Shown here in pieces: positions 38,751 to 51,085 of a DNA stretch of 64,000 bases. This stretch comes from Arabidopsis thaliana. Its lineage: Eukaryota > Streptophyta > Magnoliopsida > Brassicales > Brassicaceae. The DNA lies in contig NC_003074.8 of NCBI RefSeq assembly GCF_000001735.4, positions 12,772,101-12,836,100 of the forward strand. The letters are read 5' to 3'. Below the pieces are notes generated by a model that saw nothing but the letters and a program-made list of their open reading frames with translations, ran no database searches and was not told the origin of the DNA. A program made the translations under genes and the position numbers. Position 1 is the first letter of the stretch. Every line of letters begins with the position of its first letter.

Positions 38751-41091
38751 ATGGTGGAGAAGGTGATCATATATTTTAGATGGAAAGATCGAGCGTACAA
38801 CTTGATGATGAATGGGAACATAACTCTCTCCATGTTAGAAAGTAGGATTTGCTGGAAGCTTGGATTAGACGAAAGTAAGGTTAAGTTGCAAATGAAGTAC
38901 AATGCAGTGATGTTGGGACCAACTCAAGAGATACACATTAGTGATGATGAGGATGTCGGTGTCTATATATCTTCAGGTGAAATGGTTAGTAGATATCCTT
39001 TCACTATTGACGTCATCACTCCACCGGAATTGCCCGAAGAACTGTCGAGAGTGGAGGTCGTCAATAAAAGTTCTATTGGTAAGAACTATGCTGATTTGGG
39101 TTCAAATGAGGATGAAATGAGAGATAATGCAACCATTGTGATAGGCGAATTGGAGGGACAAGGAACAGAACAAAACGAGGTAATAGTGGAGGTTGATGAT
39201 AATCAAGATCATGAGATTGGATCACGTGATGATAGGGATGATGATGATAAGGGTGATGAATACGTTGAGCCACCGCCTGTTGTAGAATCTAGTCAGTTTA
39301 AGAAAGAATGGGAAGACGGTATCGGTTTGACTTTGCGACTAGAATTTCCAAGTAGGGCAGCATTGCAGGAAGTGGTGGACAAAGGTGCATTTGCTAACAG
39401 TTTTGGTTATGTATTAAAAAGTCTGATAAGGAGCGCTATGTCCTAACGTGTTCAAAAGTGAATTGTGACTGCCGTATACGGGCTTCATGTATTCAAGATA
39501 CAAGTATTTACTCAATTAGAAGGTACAACAAGATGCATAGTTGTACCCGGATTAGTAAGAGTAGTACAAGGATGAGGAAGAGGAAAGGTACCCCTAAATT
39601 AGTAGCAGCTCTTCTTCATGATACTTTTCCTGGACTGTTGGAAACTCCAGCTCCTAAGGTTATCATGGAGCTTGTTCAGACAAAATTAGGTGTGAAGATA
39701 TCATACTCCACCGCATTGAGAGGGAAAAGGCAAGCCGTTTGTGATTTAAAAGGTAACGCGGAAGATAGCTACAAGGATATCAATTCTTATTTGTACATGT
39801 TGAAGAAGGTAAATGAAGGTACAGTAACATATCTGAAGTTGGATGAGAGCGGGAAATTCCAATACCTATTCATAGCTTTGGGAGCTAGCATTGAAGGTTT
39901 TCAAGCGATGAGGAAAGTGATAATTGTGGATGCAACACATTTGAAGAACGGATATGGTGGTGTTCTAGTCTTTGCCTCAGCTAAAGATACAAATCGTCAT
40001 CATTATATCATAGCGGTTGGCGTACTCGACGGTGAGAATGATGCTAGTTGGGGATGGTTCTTCGAGAAGCTGCTAAGTGTTGTACCCGATACTCCAGAAT
40101 TTGTATTTATGAGTGACAGAAATTCAAGCCTCATCAAGGGAATACGTAATGTGTATTCTGCGGCTCATCACGGGTATTGTGTTTGGCATTTATCCCAAAA
40201 TATCAAAGGTCATGCCACTAACATCAACAGAGACGTACTCGCTTGAAAATTTATGGAGTTAAGTCGGATTTATACCTGGTCAGAAATTTGAGAGGGAGTA
40301 TAGAGTATTCAAGGTGAGATATCCTACCGCGGCTTATTATTTGGAGGATACAACCGTGAAAGAAAAATGGGCTAGGTGTTGTTTCCTGGGGGAACGATAA
40401 AATTTGGACACCAGCAACTGTGTGAAATCGTTGAATTCTGTTTTTCTCAATGAAAGGAAGTATTCTTTAATACCCATGCTAGATGCAATCATGGCCAAAA
40501 TTTCTGTTTGGCTTAATGAACATCGCAAAGATGCCGCTTCAGGATCTATTGATAATAAGTTTGTGCCTTTAGTGGAGAATTACTTGCATGATTTATGGGT
40601 TCATGTTGAGAAACTAAAAGTGACAGAGCTAAACACATTCCGGCTCGAGTACAATGTTCGGGGAGTAGAAGGGAACGAATATTTGGTCAACTTGCACTTC
40701 AAAACTTGCAGTTGCAAGTTGTTTGATATCCAGAAGTATCCATGTATTCACGCGTTAGCCGCTTTCATTGCAATCTAGAGCGATACAACAAGGACTCGAG
40801 GTATGGAATTACATGAATTGGTTTCAAAATATTATTGGGCGTAATTGTGGGCATTGGCGTATTATAGGACTATTTATATAGTCCCGGATAGATCACAGTG
40901 AGATATCCCGGATGACATCAAAGCGTTGAAAGTATTACCTCTGCCTCGGAAAAAGGAGAAGGGTAGAACAAAAGTGCTTAGGTTTCCATCCACCGGAGAA
41001 AGAGGTCCAAAACGTCAAAGGACTCTAAACAAAAGGAGGCTGAGGCAGTCTCTGCAATGGTTGTTATTTGGCATCCATAGTATTTGATTTT
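38751..41091 (+). pseudogene. mudrA-like MULE transposase, copy 2, broken
   Basis: Same domains as copy 1: PB1-like N-terminus, acidic linker, MuDR DNA-binding region, DDE domain with VDATHLKNGYGG and [10 protein letters not shown], and a complete SWIM finger (CSCKLFDIQKYPCIHALAAF). The first 231 codons are open from the ATG at 38,751. A one-base deletion near 39,405 (TATGTATT against TATGTTATT in copy 1) shifts the frame. Further breaks: TGA at 40,244-40,246, shared with copy 1; a one-base insertion near 40,280; a TAA near 40,400; a TAG at 40,776-40,778; and two later stops. It keeps the ISVWLNEHRK segment that copy 1 has lost. The basic C-terminus (PKRQRTLNKRRLRQ) could be a nuclear localisation signal. 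Confidence 0.9.
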
Positions 41092-41711
41092 AAGCATTGT
41101 AAACCTTATTCGCGTTGTGCAACTATGTAACACTAGACTTTCTTTCTGTAAAACTATATTTTTTTCACTGAAAATTCAAGTTTAACGATAATACTGCGAA
41201 TACAGGAGAAAACTATGATTTGACGATAATACAGGGTAACACTATGATTTGACGATAATACTAAGAATACAGGGGAATACTATGATCTGACGATAATACT
41301 GGGAATACAAGTGTAACTATTGAAGGATATTAAAATTCGAATTTATGTTTGTTTGAAACATCAAATATTAAATAGACTATGAAGAGATGAAGAATTCTTA
41401 AAAATTAATTTAAACGAATTAAATAAGGGAAAAAAATATTTGGTCAAAATACATGTTAATAGACTCTATCCTACATATTCCTTATACTTTTAAGCTCACT
41501 TTTGATATAAACTCCAACTTAGGATTGAAATTTTGCAATTTCATATATTGTTAAAATGTGAGTGCACTAAACCTTTAGAATTCAATAGTGATAGACTTCT
41601 CTCAATTGAACAACTAGATAAATCATCTTGAATCATTTTGTATTTTATTAATATTATTTCTTTTGTTTAGTATTTAAGATAATATAATTGTATTTTGATT
41701 GTTATATCTAA

Positions 41712-42072
41712 GATTTCACCCGTGGTATACCTTCTCGTATTACTATCGACCCAAACCAGTCCTACCATCTAATCCTATTCAGTGAAACTAAACATATCTA
41801 ATGGATTTTAACCGTGGTATACCATCTTGTATTACTATCGACCCAATCCCGTCGTACCATCTAATCTCATTCAGTGAAATTAAACATGTCTAATGGATTT
41901 CACCCGTGGTATACCGTCTCGTATTACTGTCGACCCAAACCCGTCCTACCATCTAATCCCGTTCAGTGAAACTAAACATATCTGATGGATTTCACCCGTG
42001 GTATACCGTCTCGTATTACTGTCGACCCAAACCCGTCCTACCATCTAACCTCGTTCAGTGAAATTAAACATT
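41712..42072 (+). repeat. 92-bp tandem array, about four units
   Basis: Units start at GATTT(C/T)A(C/A)CCGTGG at 41,712, 41,805, 41,896 and 41,988, so spacings are 93, 91 and 92. Each contains CCGTGGTATACC and CATCTAAT(C)C..TTCAGTGAAA. A part unit recurs at 42,195-42,240. The array lies between the transposase and DUF1985 genes of MULE copy 2. Confidence 0.93.
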
Positions 42073-42099
42073 TTGTTTTTGTTATTTTTGTTTTAATAA

Positions 42100-42800
42100 T
42101 ATTTTAATTTAAAAGATATATAAATCAAATTAATTTAAATTTGTTCTTTCAAATGGTTATTTAATTATTATAAATTCCATACATTATAATATTCTAAACT
42201 CGTCCCACCATCTAATCCAGTTCAATAAAATTAAACATTAATTTTTCTTTTTTGTTCTAATAATACTTTTATTAAAAGATTTATAATTCACAAATCAATT
42301 TAAAAGTTCTCTTTTGAAATGGTTATTTAATTTTATAGATTTCATATATTATATATATTCTAAATGTTTTTTCGTTATATATTCTAAACATTTTAAAAAC
42401 TTTAAATAACTAATATTTAGTTTTAATAATGTAGAATGTTAATAAAGTCCTAAGATTTCTCCTTTTAAAAAGTAATTAGAATTGATAGAGAAATATTAAA
42501 TAAGGAAATGGTAATAATTAAGAATATTAATTAAATAATAATAATTAATACTAATGGCATTCCTTGTAAATAAGTTCCAACTTGAGGATTTGTTTGCTAA
42601 AATGGTTGCAAAAATGTATATGTAGATTCCAATAAACTATAACCCAGCCATAAATAAACAATAAACCAGCCATCAAACATAATAACTCAGCCATGAAACA
42701 ACATAACTTAGACATCAAAGAACATAACTAGCAATCAAAAAACATAACTCAATCAATAACTATCATAACAGAGTACAAACCTTACCTCACCACCATGCGC
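42100..42800. other. AT-rich non-coding, with AACTCAGCCA-type repeats at the right end
   Basis: Positions 42,590-42,790 hold repeated CCAGCCATCAAACATAA/AACTCAGCCATGAAACA units and probably form an intron of the adjacent minus-strand gene. The rest shows no structure beyond the part array unit at 42,195. Confidence 0.5.
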
Positions 42801-42810
42801 TGTGATATCT

Positions 42811-43740
42811 TCAGCAAATGGCCGATTCTATTGTTGCACGGGTACGGTTGTCACCCCATCTAAGCAACGGAATCTCATCCTCTTTGACCACATTCCCATA
42901 TCGCTCTCCAATAGTGTTGATTGAATCATACGGCCAAGCCTGTAACACGAAAGTCGTACCATTGATGGTGTATGACTTGCTAATAGGCCTCAACAGTTTT
43001 ATAGAATCAACAAGGGCTTCAAATGCTGACCGAGCCCATGGATAAATCTTCATGGCTTCGTCATCAAAAACTTCTTTTAGCACTCTCAAATGATATCCTA
43101 GAGTTAGGATGCAAGCCGTAAAGTCTATTGGCTAGAAGAGTCAATAACCCAAACCATCTACGCTTTTTAGGAGGCCATGCTCATGCACACGAACTTAGGA
43201 CCTTCACCGGATGGCACACTCAATTCCCTGAAAATGTTTTGTAGTCCACTTCAGGTTCATACAGTTCTGTAGGTAGTGGATCTGTGTTTAACCCCGTGAT
43301 ATGACCAAATTCATTCAAGCCAAACCTGATAGGTTGACCAGCCACGAGACACCAAACCTCCTTCTTCGGTCTTCTTAACTATCTGCAGAGTAGATAATGT
43401 ACAGTCTTACAGACCAAACAACATGGGTATCAATTAGCTTAGCAATTACTCCAAGAGGAGTCTCTTTCATTTGATCCCATATATCTTGTCCTATTTCAGA
43501 GGGAAATCTCCCATCTTGATGTTGTGATTAATGGATTTATATTCCAGATTAAATTCCCGTTCTGGGTAAAGTCTTGGAGGGTAATCCCTTCCTTGGTCTT
43601 CAAACATCTGGTAAAGCAAAAACCAGCCGTAAGCATACATTAACTCAACCACAACATAAAACAAAATCAGACACAGATAATATAACTCAGCCAAACATAA
43701 ACCAAACTCAGCCATAGCATAACAGAAACTCAGCCAAAAC
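42811..43740 (-). pseudogene. DUF1985 gene of MULE copy 2, heavily broken
   Basis: The minus strand shows family motifs in several frames: LYPEREFNLEYKSINHN (about 43,520-43,600), IGQDIWDQMKETPLGVIAKL and LIDTHVVWS (43,410-43,500), EVWCLVAGQPIRFGLNEFG and ITGLNTDPLP (43,250-43,370), then DDEAMKIYPWARSAFEALV and LLRWGDNRTRA (42,811-43,089). These are the DUF1985 core and the downstream transposon-associated domain seen in the same proteins (PF03384-like). Frameshifts lie near 43,495 and 43,395, and stops near 43,380 and 43,230. No clear start codon was found; the leader may reach about 44,300. Function unknown. Confidence 0.75.
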
Positions 43741-43960
43741 ATAAAACAAACCCAGCCACATCATTACAGAAACTCAGCCACAGATGTACGGTTCAACCAT
43801 AAGTTAGACAAAACATAAAACAAACTCAGTCACAGATGCATTGATAACCCATAACTCAACCACAACATATAACAAACTCAGACACAAATGCATTGATAAA
43901 TCATAAATAAGTCGGCAAAGAAACACTAAATCAGCCATCACATCAAATAGATCTAAAAAA
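43600..43960 (-). repeat. Degenerate AACTCAGCCA(CA) repeats in a DUF1985 intron
   Basis: AACTCAGCCACA...ACATAAAACAA units recur about every 25-45 bases. The same motif fills another presumed intron of this gene at 42,590-42,790. Confidence 0.75.
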
Positions 43961-44400
43961 TCAGACACCATATTTCAATCAACGACGGCGAAAACCAGCC
44001 GGAATTAGCATGGTTAAAAACCATCAATAAAATCGCGAATGTTTTTGGAAACCGGTTTCAGTGACGGGAATCACTTGCTATTGAACTTAGATGTCGGATT
44101 AATATCGGGAAATTAGAAATAAAGTTAGGATAGATACTTACCAGAACTTAGACAAGTTTAGTTCAAATGCGATGTGACTTTACTCGACCTGAAACGCGAC
44201 ACCGATGTAAGAGTTTTGGCCGGAACAGACGCGAGAAAGAGAAATTTGACGACGAAATTAGGTTTCAGGAATCGTTTTCCCGTTGAGAGAGAAGGCGACA
44301 TTTTTTTCCGCGCTGATGAACAGTAATGTGGGGGAATCCCAAAGGTTTATGCAGATTAAGATGATGTGGAATATGTGTAATGACGTGGAATACGGTAATG

Positions 44401-46016
44401 ACGTGAATTGATGATATAGATAATCAATGTTTTTTTTAACGAATTAAATAATAGTATTTAATAAAAACTAATCAAGGTTATTAACAGTAATTACACAAGT
44501 GCTCAAAACATATGAGTAATTAAAAAAAATATGTATGTTACCTGGGTAATTATTTTTTCATTTTATTTATATTATTTATTATTCTAAGATTAAGTTTCTA
44601 ACTAAAAGTAAAAGTAGAATGCAAAAAAGAAGATTTTAAAATATATAAATAGAATAGTTCAATTCTAAAGCGGTGTAATTCAAGAAATCAGTTTAACAAC
44701 AAATAATGCCTCAGAAATACAAAATGATTCAAATAAAAACAGAGGATTTAATCAACTTCAATTTGACAAAATTAAACATGTGTAATTCAACAAACAGTTG
44801 GAAACTTTAAATGCTATACTTTAAAAGTACTTAATGTCTTAAAAAGAATGACGTTGCTACTAAAAAAAATGAATTCATTCACACAATGAAACTAAAATAT
44901 AGGTCATGACCAGTTTATTAAAACAATATTTTCTCAACATTAAAATAATTACAATAGTATTTACAGTTACTAAGCTGCTTGATAGGTTGCTTGCGCTCAG
45001 AAGCAATGGACGGTTGTCTTTACTGTTAATTTAGTTCAAATTATAATATACATAATAATATGACTTAATTTTAACTATGGGTTGAAAAATCAACATCTAT
45101 GAACATACTTAAACAAGTAAAATCATCTTCAAAGGAGACTTCTGAGATGTATGGAACTCTTAAAAATAATAATAATAAATTAATAATATTGAAAAAGAAA
45201 AAGAATGAAGAAAGCCTTTTAAATAAGAGCAAACCTAACGTTTCAAAAAAATAGTATCTTAACTAAATCTTAACTATTAAACTAATTAAATTTAATTAAA
45301 GCATCAAATATTGGCTAAAATTTCTCTCTTAATTAATATGTTTTCTTAAATTTAAGATGTGAACATGTGTTGTATATTAAATGGGTACAAAGAGGAACAA
45401 GAGGAAAAAAAAAAATTCTTAAATCTAAGATGTGAACACGTGTTGCGTGAATTAGATATATTTCTCTGTTTATGGCTTGACCTTTTGCATAATTTTGATC
45501 CGTTATACAGGTGGAGAATTGGATACAATTGTTACAGATATTGAAATGGAGACCGAATGGAAGGCACATACAAGGTAAAACAATCTTAACCTTGTTCTTT
45601 CTTATATCATTGAACCTCTGATTTGTCATGATTTATATTATGTAATTGTATATGACTTTTCTTACATGATTTATGTATGTTGTGATTGCTTGAATAAGTC
45701 TATTTGATTTAAAATAGTCTTTTAGAATTTAGAGTTGCGATTTTAAATGCGGAGCATCTTTGCTTTTCAGGTTTGGTTTGGTCATCTTACATGAAGATCA
45801 TCTTTGTTTTTTGATTAGCAATAGGTCTTTTTGATCTTTGTATATCATTGCTTGTGTTGGAAAATATTGTTATATAAAAGTTTGAATTTTTCCTAAGATA
45901 CTCTCTTTGTAAGATATACCATTGGACTACATTTTTTCTTAGATACTCTCTCACATTTTTAACTAAAAAAAAGTAAAATTTAGATTATAAATATAGCTAA
46001 GATCTAAAAATGCTTC
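44401..46016. other. AT-rich intergenic sequence with an R fragment (44,640-44,860)
   Basis: Positions 44,640-44,860 match the last part of R at 50,640-50,880 (TTTAACAACAAATAAT, AAATACAAAATG, AAATGCTATA). At about 45,512-45,572 an acceptor-like CAG, a short open stretch (GGELDTIVTDIEMETEWKAH) and a GTAAAA donor resemble a lone exon, but no family was recognised. Confidence 0.45.
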
Positions 46017-46023
46017 TTAACCA

Positions 46024-46419
46024 TTGGAGGATGATATAAGAATGGGAGCTGACATTGTAGCTGATGGACTCACTGACAGACCACCTGATAGACTTGCTGA
46101 TGAACCGGCTGAAGGACTTTCTGACAGACTTCCTGAAGGACTTTCTGAAGAACCCGCTGACGAACTAGTTGACAAACTTAACCTTACCAAAGAACCACAT
46201 GATGTACTTGAAGACTTCCTGCTGTTTATATTCACCCTTATGAAGACTACACGACATTTAGGAGCTGCAGAGATGACACACATTCTGTTCACACATCCAA
46301 AACCAAGAGAGAAGAATCTTTCCTTAATCGGAGGATCTCTTGCCTTTTCACTCAAGATTGAATATTCTCCTCTTGATCCAGTTTGTTTACTCACTCTAGA
46401 AGACCTCAGCAAGACATAA
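46024..46419 (+). other. Unrecognised open frame with internal 24-bp-type repeats
   Basis: 131 codons (MEDDIRMGADIVADG...). The first half has imperfect repeats such as LADEPAEGLSDRLPEGL, from repeated GCTGANGAACC and GGACTTTCTGA units. The opposite strand is open too (Ser-rich, 46,017-46,499), a usual by-product of such repeats. I do not recognise a family and cannot say whether either strand is expressed. Confidence 0.25.
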
Positions 46420-46532
46420 CATAAATCGTGAGCTTCGATGTGATTGTTTTCGGTAGTCTGAAGCAAGACATAACATAAGTTGGTAATACCGTAGATCACG
46501 ATTTAATCATCACCTCTTTTTCTCTTTTCGAT

Positions 46533-48530
46533 AAAAAACTTAGCTGGCCATCCATTCATCCTATTTTGTAATATATCTCTAACAAAAGAGAAATTTTTTG
46601 GTTTAGATCCACCTAGACTTTCTGGTAAACCAAGATAGGAGCCCATACCACCAACATTAGTGATTCTCAATGTTGATTTTATTTTTGCCTTAAGTGAATC
46701 ATCTACCTAATGACCAAACTGTATTGAGGACTTTGAAAAATTTATTTGTTGTCCTGAAACCGCTTCATAATACTTAAAAAATTCAAAGATTACTCCACAC
46801 TGCTCTTTGCTAGCTTTGCAAAATAATAAACTATCATCTGCAAATAACAGATGAGTTACCGAGGGGCTTGCCGTAGCTACTTTCATACCAGTAATCAATT
46901 TTCGTTGTTCAGCTTTCCGAATATTCGCAATAAGTACCTCCGTACATAGAATAAATAGGTAAGGACATAGCGGATCTTCTTGTCTTAAACCTCTCCCGGT
47001 ACTATCAAGCCTAGAGGTTGTCCATTAATAAGAACCCGATATTGGACTGTTGTTATACACCACATTATCCATGAAATCCATTTTTCGCAGAAACCCATTT
47101 TCCTTAATAATTCCTCAATGAATTTCCATTCCACCATGTCGTAAGCTTTACTCATAACAGTTTTAATGGCCATAAATTTCCCTTTACATGATGTGTTAGT
47201 CCTAAGCCCATGAAACATCTCCTGAGCTATAAGAATATTATCTGAGATTAGGCATCCTTCCACAAAAGCAGATTGTGTTTCCAAAATAAGGTTTGGCAAA
47301 ACCGTTTTTAATCTTTGACAAAGGATTTTTGAAATAACTTTATAACCAACATTACAAAGACTAATAGGCCGTAATTCGGTCATCCGAGTCGGTCGCTCCG
47401 TTTTGGGAATAAGACATATATTTGTCGTATTCAACCGTTTATCAAATACTCCGTCTTTGAGAAATGATTTTACCAAAAACATCGGATCCTCTTAAATGGT
47501 ACCCCATGCTTTTTGAAAAAAACAAAGCAGTCATACCGTCTGGGCCTGGTGCTTTTTTCGGATGCATCATTAATAGAGCCGTTCTAACCACAATCTCTGT
47601 CGCAGGTTTTGTTAAAAATACATTTATCTGATCCGTGATTGAAATTTGAATTTCTGCCAAAGAATCCTCCACCACTTGAGGATTTGTCGTTGTGAACAAA
47701 TTCTCAAAAGAAGACACCGCTATCTTTTGAAGATTTATCTCCTCTGCAGACCATATTCCATTTTCATCATGGAGGCCGGTTATTCGGTTCATAGAACGTC
47801 TCTGCTTTATTAGAGCGTGAAAGTATTTCGAATTTTGATCTCCTTCTTTCATCCACAGACTCTGACTTTTTTAATACCAATATAACTCTTCATCCCGATA
47901 TGCCTCTTTTAACCGCATGTTTAAATCCGTTATTCTTCTGGTGTTTTGAGATCATCCCTCTGTGCTGCCGCTAACTCTGACTTTAAATTCTCTATTGTTT
48001 TTCGTCCATAAGTTGATAATTTCTTCCGCCATTGGGAAATAGAGCGTATACAACTCGTCAATTTGTCCACAAAATTACCCTCCCTTAATCCATTTTCTAT
48101 ATTCCACCCATCTGCAATTGCCTCTAATAACCCTTCTTTACTAATCCATCTTTTGTCAAACCTAAAACTTTGTTTTCCCGGTGGTATCTTATCTGTTAAA
48201 GTTGCAATGACCAGTGAATGATCGGAGGCCATCACTGATAAATGTTCAATAAAAGAATTGCAAAATATATCATGCCAATCCTTATTAGCTAAAGCCCGAT
48301 CCAAACGGCACCACATTGGTTTCTTATCCCGCCATCCTCGCCATGATAACCAGTAACCTAAAAATGGAAAATTCAATAGACAGCAATCTTGGATCATTGT
48401 ATTGAAAGGGATGAAAGAAGACGCATGTTTTAAATTTTCACCTCTTTTCTTATGATTTCCGGTTAGCTCATTAAAATCGGAAAAACCCCGAAAAAACCTC
48501 CATTTATTTTTAGTTTGTCCGTTTAATACC
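46533..48530 (-). pseudogene. LINE 2, inverted 5' part: endonuclease end and reverse transcriptase
   Basis: Read leftward from about 48,530: SDFNELTGN (usual GDFNE), LSWRGWRD and RLDRALANKDW of the endonuclease, then the linker, APGPDGMTALFF, LCNVGYKVISKIL, the RT core and LLFADDSLLF (about 46,840), ending near NGWPAKFF at 46,540. The first catalytic Asp of the RT is lost: KTVMSKAYD instead of KTDMSKAYD. Stops and frameshifts lie near 47,930, 47,870, 47,490 and 46,980. It belongs to a different L1 lineage from the LINE at 15.8 kb. It abuts a plus-strand LINE 3' part at about 48,540. Confidence 0.82.
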
Positions 48531-48549
48531 TAAGTTAATTTTTATATCC

Positions 48550-49732
48550 TTTACAGGAGCTCCTTCCTTGTTATGAAGAGGCGATCTTGGATATTAGGCT
48601 GAGCAAGTGTGGAGCTAGTGATGGTTTTGCCTGGCTTCCATCAAAAACAGGACTTTACTCGGCCAAATTAGGCTACTATGCCACCATTGCTCCAGATCAC
48701 CCTGGAGGTCAAACAACGGAAGTACAAACATCAACTACAGCTACAGATTTCAAATGGTCAAAGGATATATGGCACCTACGAACTTTCCCAAGACAAGATT
48801 CTTCCTTTGGAAGGCAATGAGAGGCGCTTTACCCGTGGGAGAAAATCTAAGAGCGAGAGGCATCAATTCAGACGCATCCTGCCCGTTCTGTGGAGAAAGG
48901 GAAACCACTTTACATCTCTTCGCTAAGTGTGATTTTGCATCCTGGATCTGGAGAAATGCCCCCTTTCAAAGAAACCTGGATCCCAATGCAATCCCATCCC
49001 TCCGAGCCCTCATTGAACAAGCGAAGATTCTTATCTGTCTTCCTCCTTGTGGTATAGGTTTTGGCCCTCTGTTTCCATGGATCATTTGGGCGATTTGGAT
49101 CAACCGAAATCAAAGGATCTTCAACGAGAAGTCCTCCACACCCGCTGAAACCCTAACCCAGGTTTTGGCTCTCGCTCAGGAATGGAACCTCGCCCAATCG
49201 CACAATCCCCCTAGTCCTCTTATCTTATCTACCACGCACTCTACCCTGATTTCGACCTTGAGAGACCCTCGGATGGTCACCTGCCACACAGATGCCGCCT
49301 GAATCTGCGATTCAAAAGTTGCAGGGCTTGGCTAGATCTTTAAAACCTTCAATGGATAGCGTCTCCGCCATGGATCTTTGAAACTCGATCACATACGGTC
49401 ACCGATCCTCGCCGAAGCTCTCGCCGTCGTTCATGCGCTCCAAGAAGACGACTCTATGGGCATCAAAACCATCACCATCGCTTCAGACTCTAAGCAGCTC
49501 ATCGAAGCCATTTCTTCAGGAATTCCATTGTTGGAACTCTATGGGATTCTCCATCATATCCTATCTCTATCCTCCTGTTTCATTCAGTCTAGATTTGTTT
49601 ATGTCCCTCGAAAACTCAATTCGTGAAGCTGATACTCTTGCAAAGCTCACAATTCAAAACTTTATTTCGGTTCCGGCCCAATCTGGTTTATTTTCGGTTT
49701 AATGCAGTATTATCTTTGATCAAAAAAAAAAA
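48550..49732 (+). pseudogene. LINE 2, 3' part: zf-RVT, RNase H, poly(A)
   Basis: Plus strand, starting in ILDIRLSKCGASDGFAW; then FFLWKAMRGALPVGENL, the zf-RVT finger (CPFCGERETTLHLFAKC, about 48,880-48,930), WIIWAIWINRNQRIF, and an RNase H region (CHTDAA, ILAEALAVVHAL, IASDSKQLIEAI, READTLAKL), then an A12 run ending at 49,732. Breaks: a frameshift near 48,760, stops near 49,303, 49,335 and 49,357, and a frameshift near 49,625. About 250 residues between the end of the inverted part and the start of this part are missing. Confidence 0.85.
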
Positions 49733-50890
49733 AGTTAATTATATTCAGTTTTAATTTTGGTACTTCATCCGTTTAAAAAAAAGTTTTAAATAAAGTCCAA
49801 AAATTAAAATATCAGAGACCATTTCTCATCTATTAATGTTTGGGCCTCGGAAATGGAGAGTAAATAGGCCGCCAATCCCATGTTCCAATTAATACATATA
49901 TTCTCTGCGGTAGTTTTGTACCTTTGGTATCTTTCATTTAAGTTTCGATGATTCCAAATAGGTTCTGCTCAAGAATATAATACATGGGGTGGTTGTTAAT
50001 AGACATGCAAATGTCTAGCTGTTATTATGTATAAAGAAAATAAGTGATCGTATTCGTATGTCATTTTTCTTGTCCTATAATTCCATGAGTATTAATTAAA
50101 TCTTTAATGGCTGGTAAGATTTGTCTCTTATTCGATTAAAGTTTCGGTTCTGATTTTACTTACTTACTTACAAAGTTACAATCATCATATACATTTTCGA
50201 GTTAAACAGGGGATTAACTCTATTTTATTTATTAATATTATTTTTTATTTTTTATTTAAATTTTTAACTAAAAAATAAGCAGGTATAGTGGAGGTCCATT
50301 TGTTTCAATAGTTAACCAAAAGTTTATTAATACTTCTACACCTTGGTTTGGAGTTCAATTCCTAGAAAACAAAGCAGTTTCTTTCATATTAATGGTGCAA
50401 ACCTTATCGGGGGTCCAGAGTGCGCATGAAGAGCATGTCTATCACATGGATGTCGTACATGCATGACCTTCCGTTGAAGGTCCAAGTGTGTCCAGGAGAG
50501 CTGCGCCGTGAAACCATTGTTCGGAGAAGCTGTTCATCATAATTGCATATGTTTCAAGTAGTTAAATATCATCATCATATGATTAGATTAAATATCAATA
50601 GTAATGTTGTAATAATATGACAAAAAGAAAATGCCGAAAATAAGCTTTTGAAATGCATAAATATTAATATTTCATACTAAAGCAGAGTAATTCAAGAGAC
50701 TATTTTAACAACAAATAATACTTTAGAAATACAAAATGGTTCTAATAAAAACAGAGAATTAGAGTACTTTAATGTTGACAAAATAAAACAAGAGAAATTT
50801 AACAAACAATGAAGCTTTAAATGCTATATTTGTATTTTAAGAGTATTTATAGTCTTAAAAACGATGTTACTAATCAATAAAGCTTTGACT
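49733..50890. repeat. Dispersed repeat R, copy b
   Basis: Starts right after the LINE 2 poly(A) with GTTAATTATATTCAG. It contains the middle and last parts of R without the Helitrons, so it provides the empty sites for both Helitron insertions (TATTAATG near 49,836 and AGTAATGTTG near 50,602). Confidence 0.85.
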
Positions 50891-51050
50891 TTTAAATTAA
50901 GGACGTTTAAATCTTCAATTTTTAAAAATATCATTAAATGCCTAACAATTCGCTGACTTCATGATTAAATGGTTAACTTATGACGAGTATGCTATTAAAA
51001 CGTCTACAATTTGAAAGTTGGCTTTTTCTATTTTTTCTATTTTATATATA

Positions 51051-51085
51051 CTAGGTTAAAACCCACGTTGTATCATAGGTTATTA
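51051..51085 (-). other. Candidate Helitron 3' terminus (degenerate)
   Basis: Read on the minus strand, a weak hairpin (AACC...GGGTT) is followed by TTAACCTAG and T. It resembles the ends at 26,515 and 37,628 but the stem is poor. Confidence 0.3.

Larger units (their letters stand above)
37885..44400 (+). mobile_element. Composite MULE, copy 2
   Basis: Same family as the element at 3.45-11.9 kb, in the same orientation, about 34.5 kb away. It has the same CT-rich leader, a transposase (38,751-41,091), a shared 3' flank to about 41,630, and a minus-strand DUF1985 gene (42,811-43,740). The GRF-like gene is absent; a 92-bp tandem array occupies part of that space. The right limit is taken as the end of the DUF1985 leader region and is uncertain. 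Confidence 0.6.

Noticed and set aside
45333..45629. 98-codon minus-strand frame
   Set aside because: No family resemblance; the plus strand of the same stretch looks more exon-like, and neither is convincing.
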